DNA from: an uncultured Alphaproteobacteria bacterium
Lineage (GTDB): Bacteria; Pseudomonadota; Alphaproteobacteria; Rickettsiales; Midichloriaceae
Assembly: GCA_903860855.1 (NCBI GenBank)
Contig: CAIOSF010000082.1
Coordinates: 1 to 6,674 of the forward strand
Direction: 5' to 3'
Length of the DNA stretch: 6,674 bases
Under the pieces are notes generated by a model. The model made no database searches. It saw nothing but the letters and a program-made list of their open reading frames with translations, and had not been told where the DNA came from. Both the position numbers and the translations under genes were made by a program. Positions 6,673 through 6,674 of the stretch are shown here, piece after piece (the first letter of the stretch is position 1; the number at the start of each line of letters is the position of its first letter).

Positions 6673-6674
6673 CA

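Overview
The window is an AT-rich stretch that looks alphaproteobacterial. The clues are a RadA/Sms with a long alpha-style layout, a CvpA with a cytoplasmic C-terminal extension, the radA/cvpA neighbourhood known from many alphaproteobacteria, and a decayed VirD4/TraG-type coupling protein of the sort common in Rickettsiales and Holosporales mobile elements. A host-associated member of those orders is my best guess. That is inference from gene content; there is no rRNA here to confirm it.

Layout: 72-477 (+) is a VOC/glyoxalase-like gene broken by one frameshift near its 3' end. 583-1374 (-) is cvpA. 1375-1530 is an intergenic region with an extended -10 promoter, an 18-bp dyad and a good ribosome binding site, all pointing into 1531-2767 (+). 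That stretch is a VirD4/TraG coupling ATPase without its N-terminal membrane domain and with four frameshifts. 2806-4299 (-) is radA and 4313-4867 (-) is ubiX, 13 bases apart and probably cotranscribed. 4871-6535 (+) is a complete, membrane-anchored EptA/MCR-family phosphoethanolamine transferase. At the right edge (6553-6672, -) there may be the C-terminus of an unknown Cys/Lys-rich protein.

Three minus-strand genes (ubiX, radA, cvpA) look like a housekeeping series that has been interrupted: the plus-strand coupling-protein remnant lies between radA and cvpA, and no purF follows cvpA. ubiX makes the prenyl-FMN cofactor used in ubiquinone synthesis, radA acts in recombination, cvpA is an inner-membrane protein, and the transferase would modify lipid A or other envelope glycans. 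They do not form one pathway.

The most unusual signal is that all five frameshifts in the window (four in the coupling protein, one in the VOC gene) can be explained as single-base insertions that lengthen a short homopolymer. All five shift the frame in the same direction, and once each is corrected the protein reads through with its family motifs intact. The four other main genes carry none. I see no convincing wholly new multi-gene system, CRISPR array, tRNA or rRNA.
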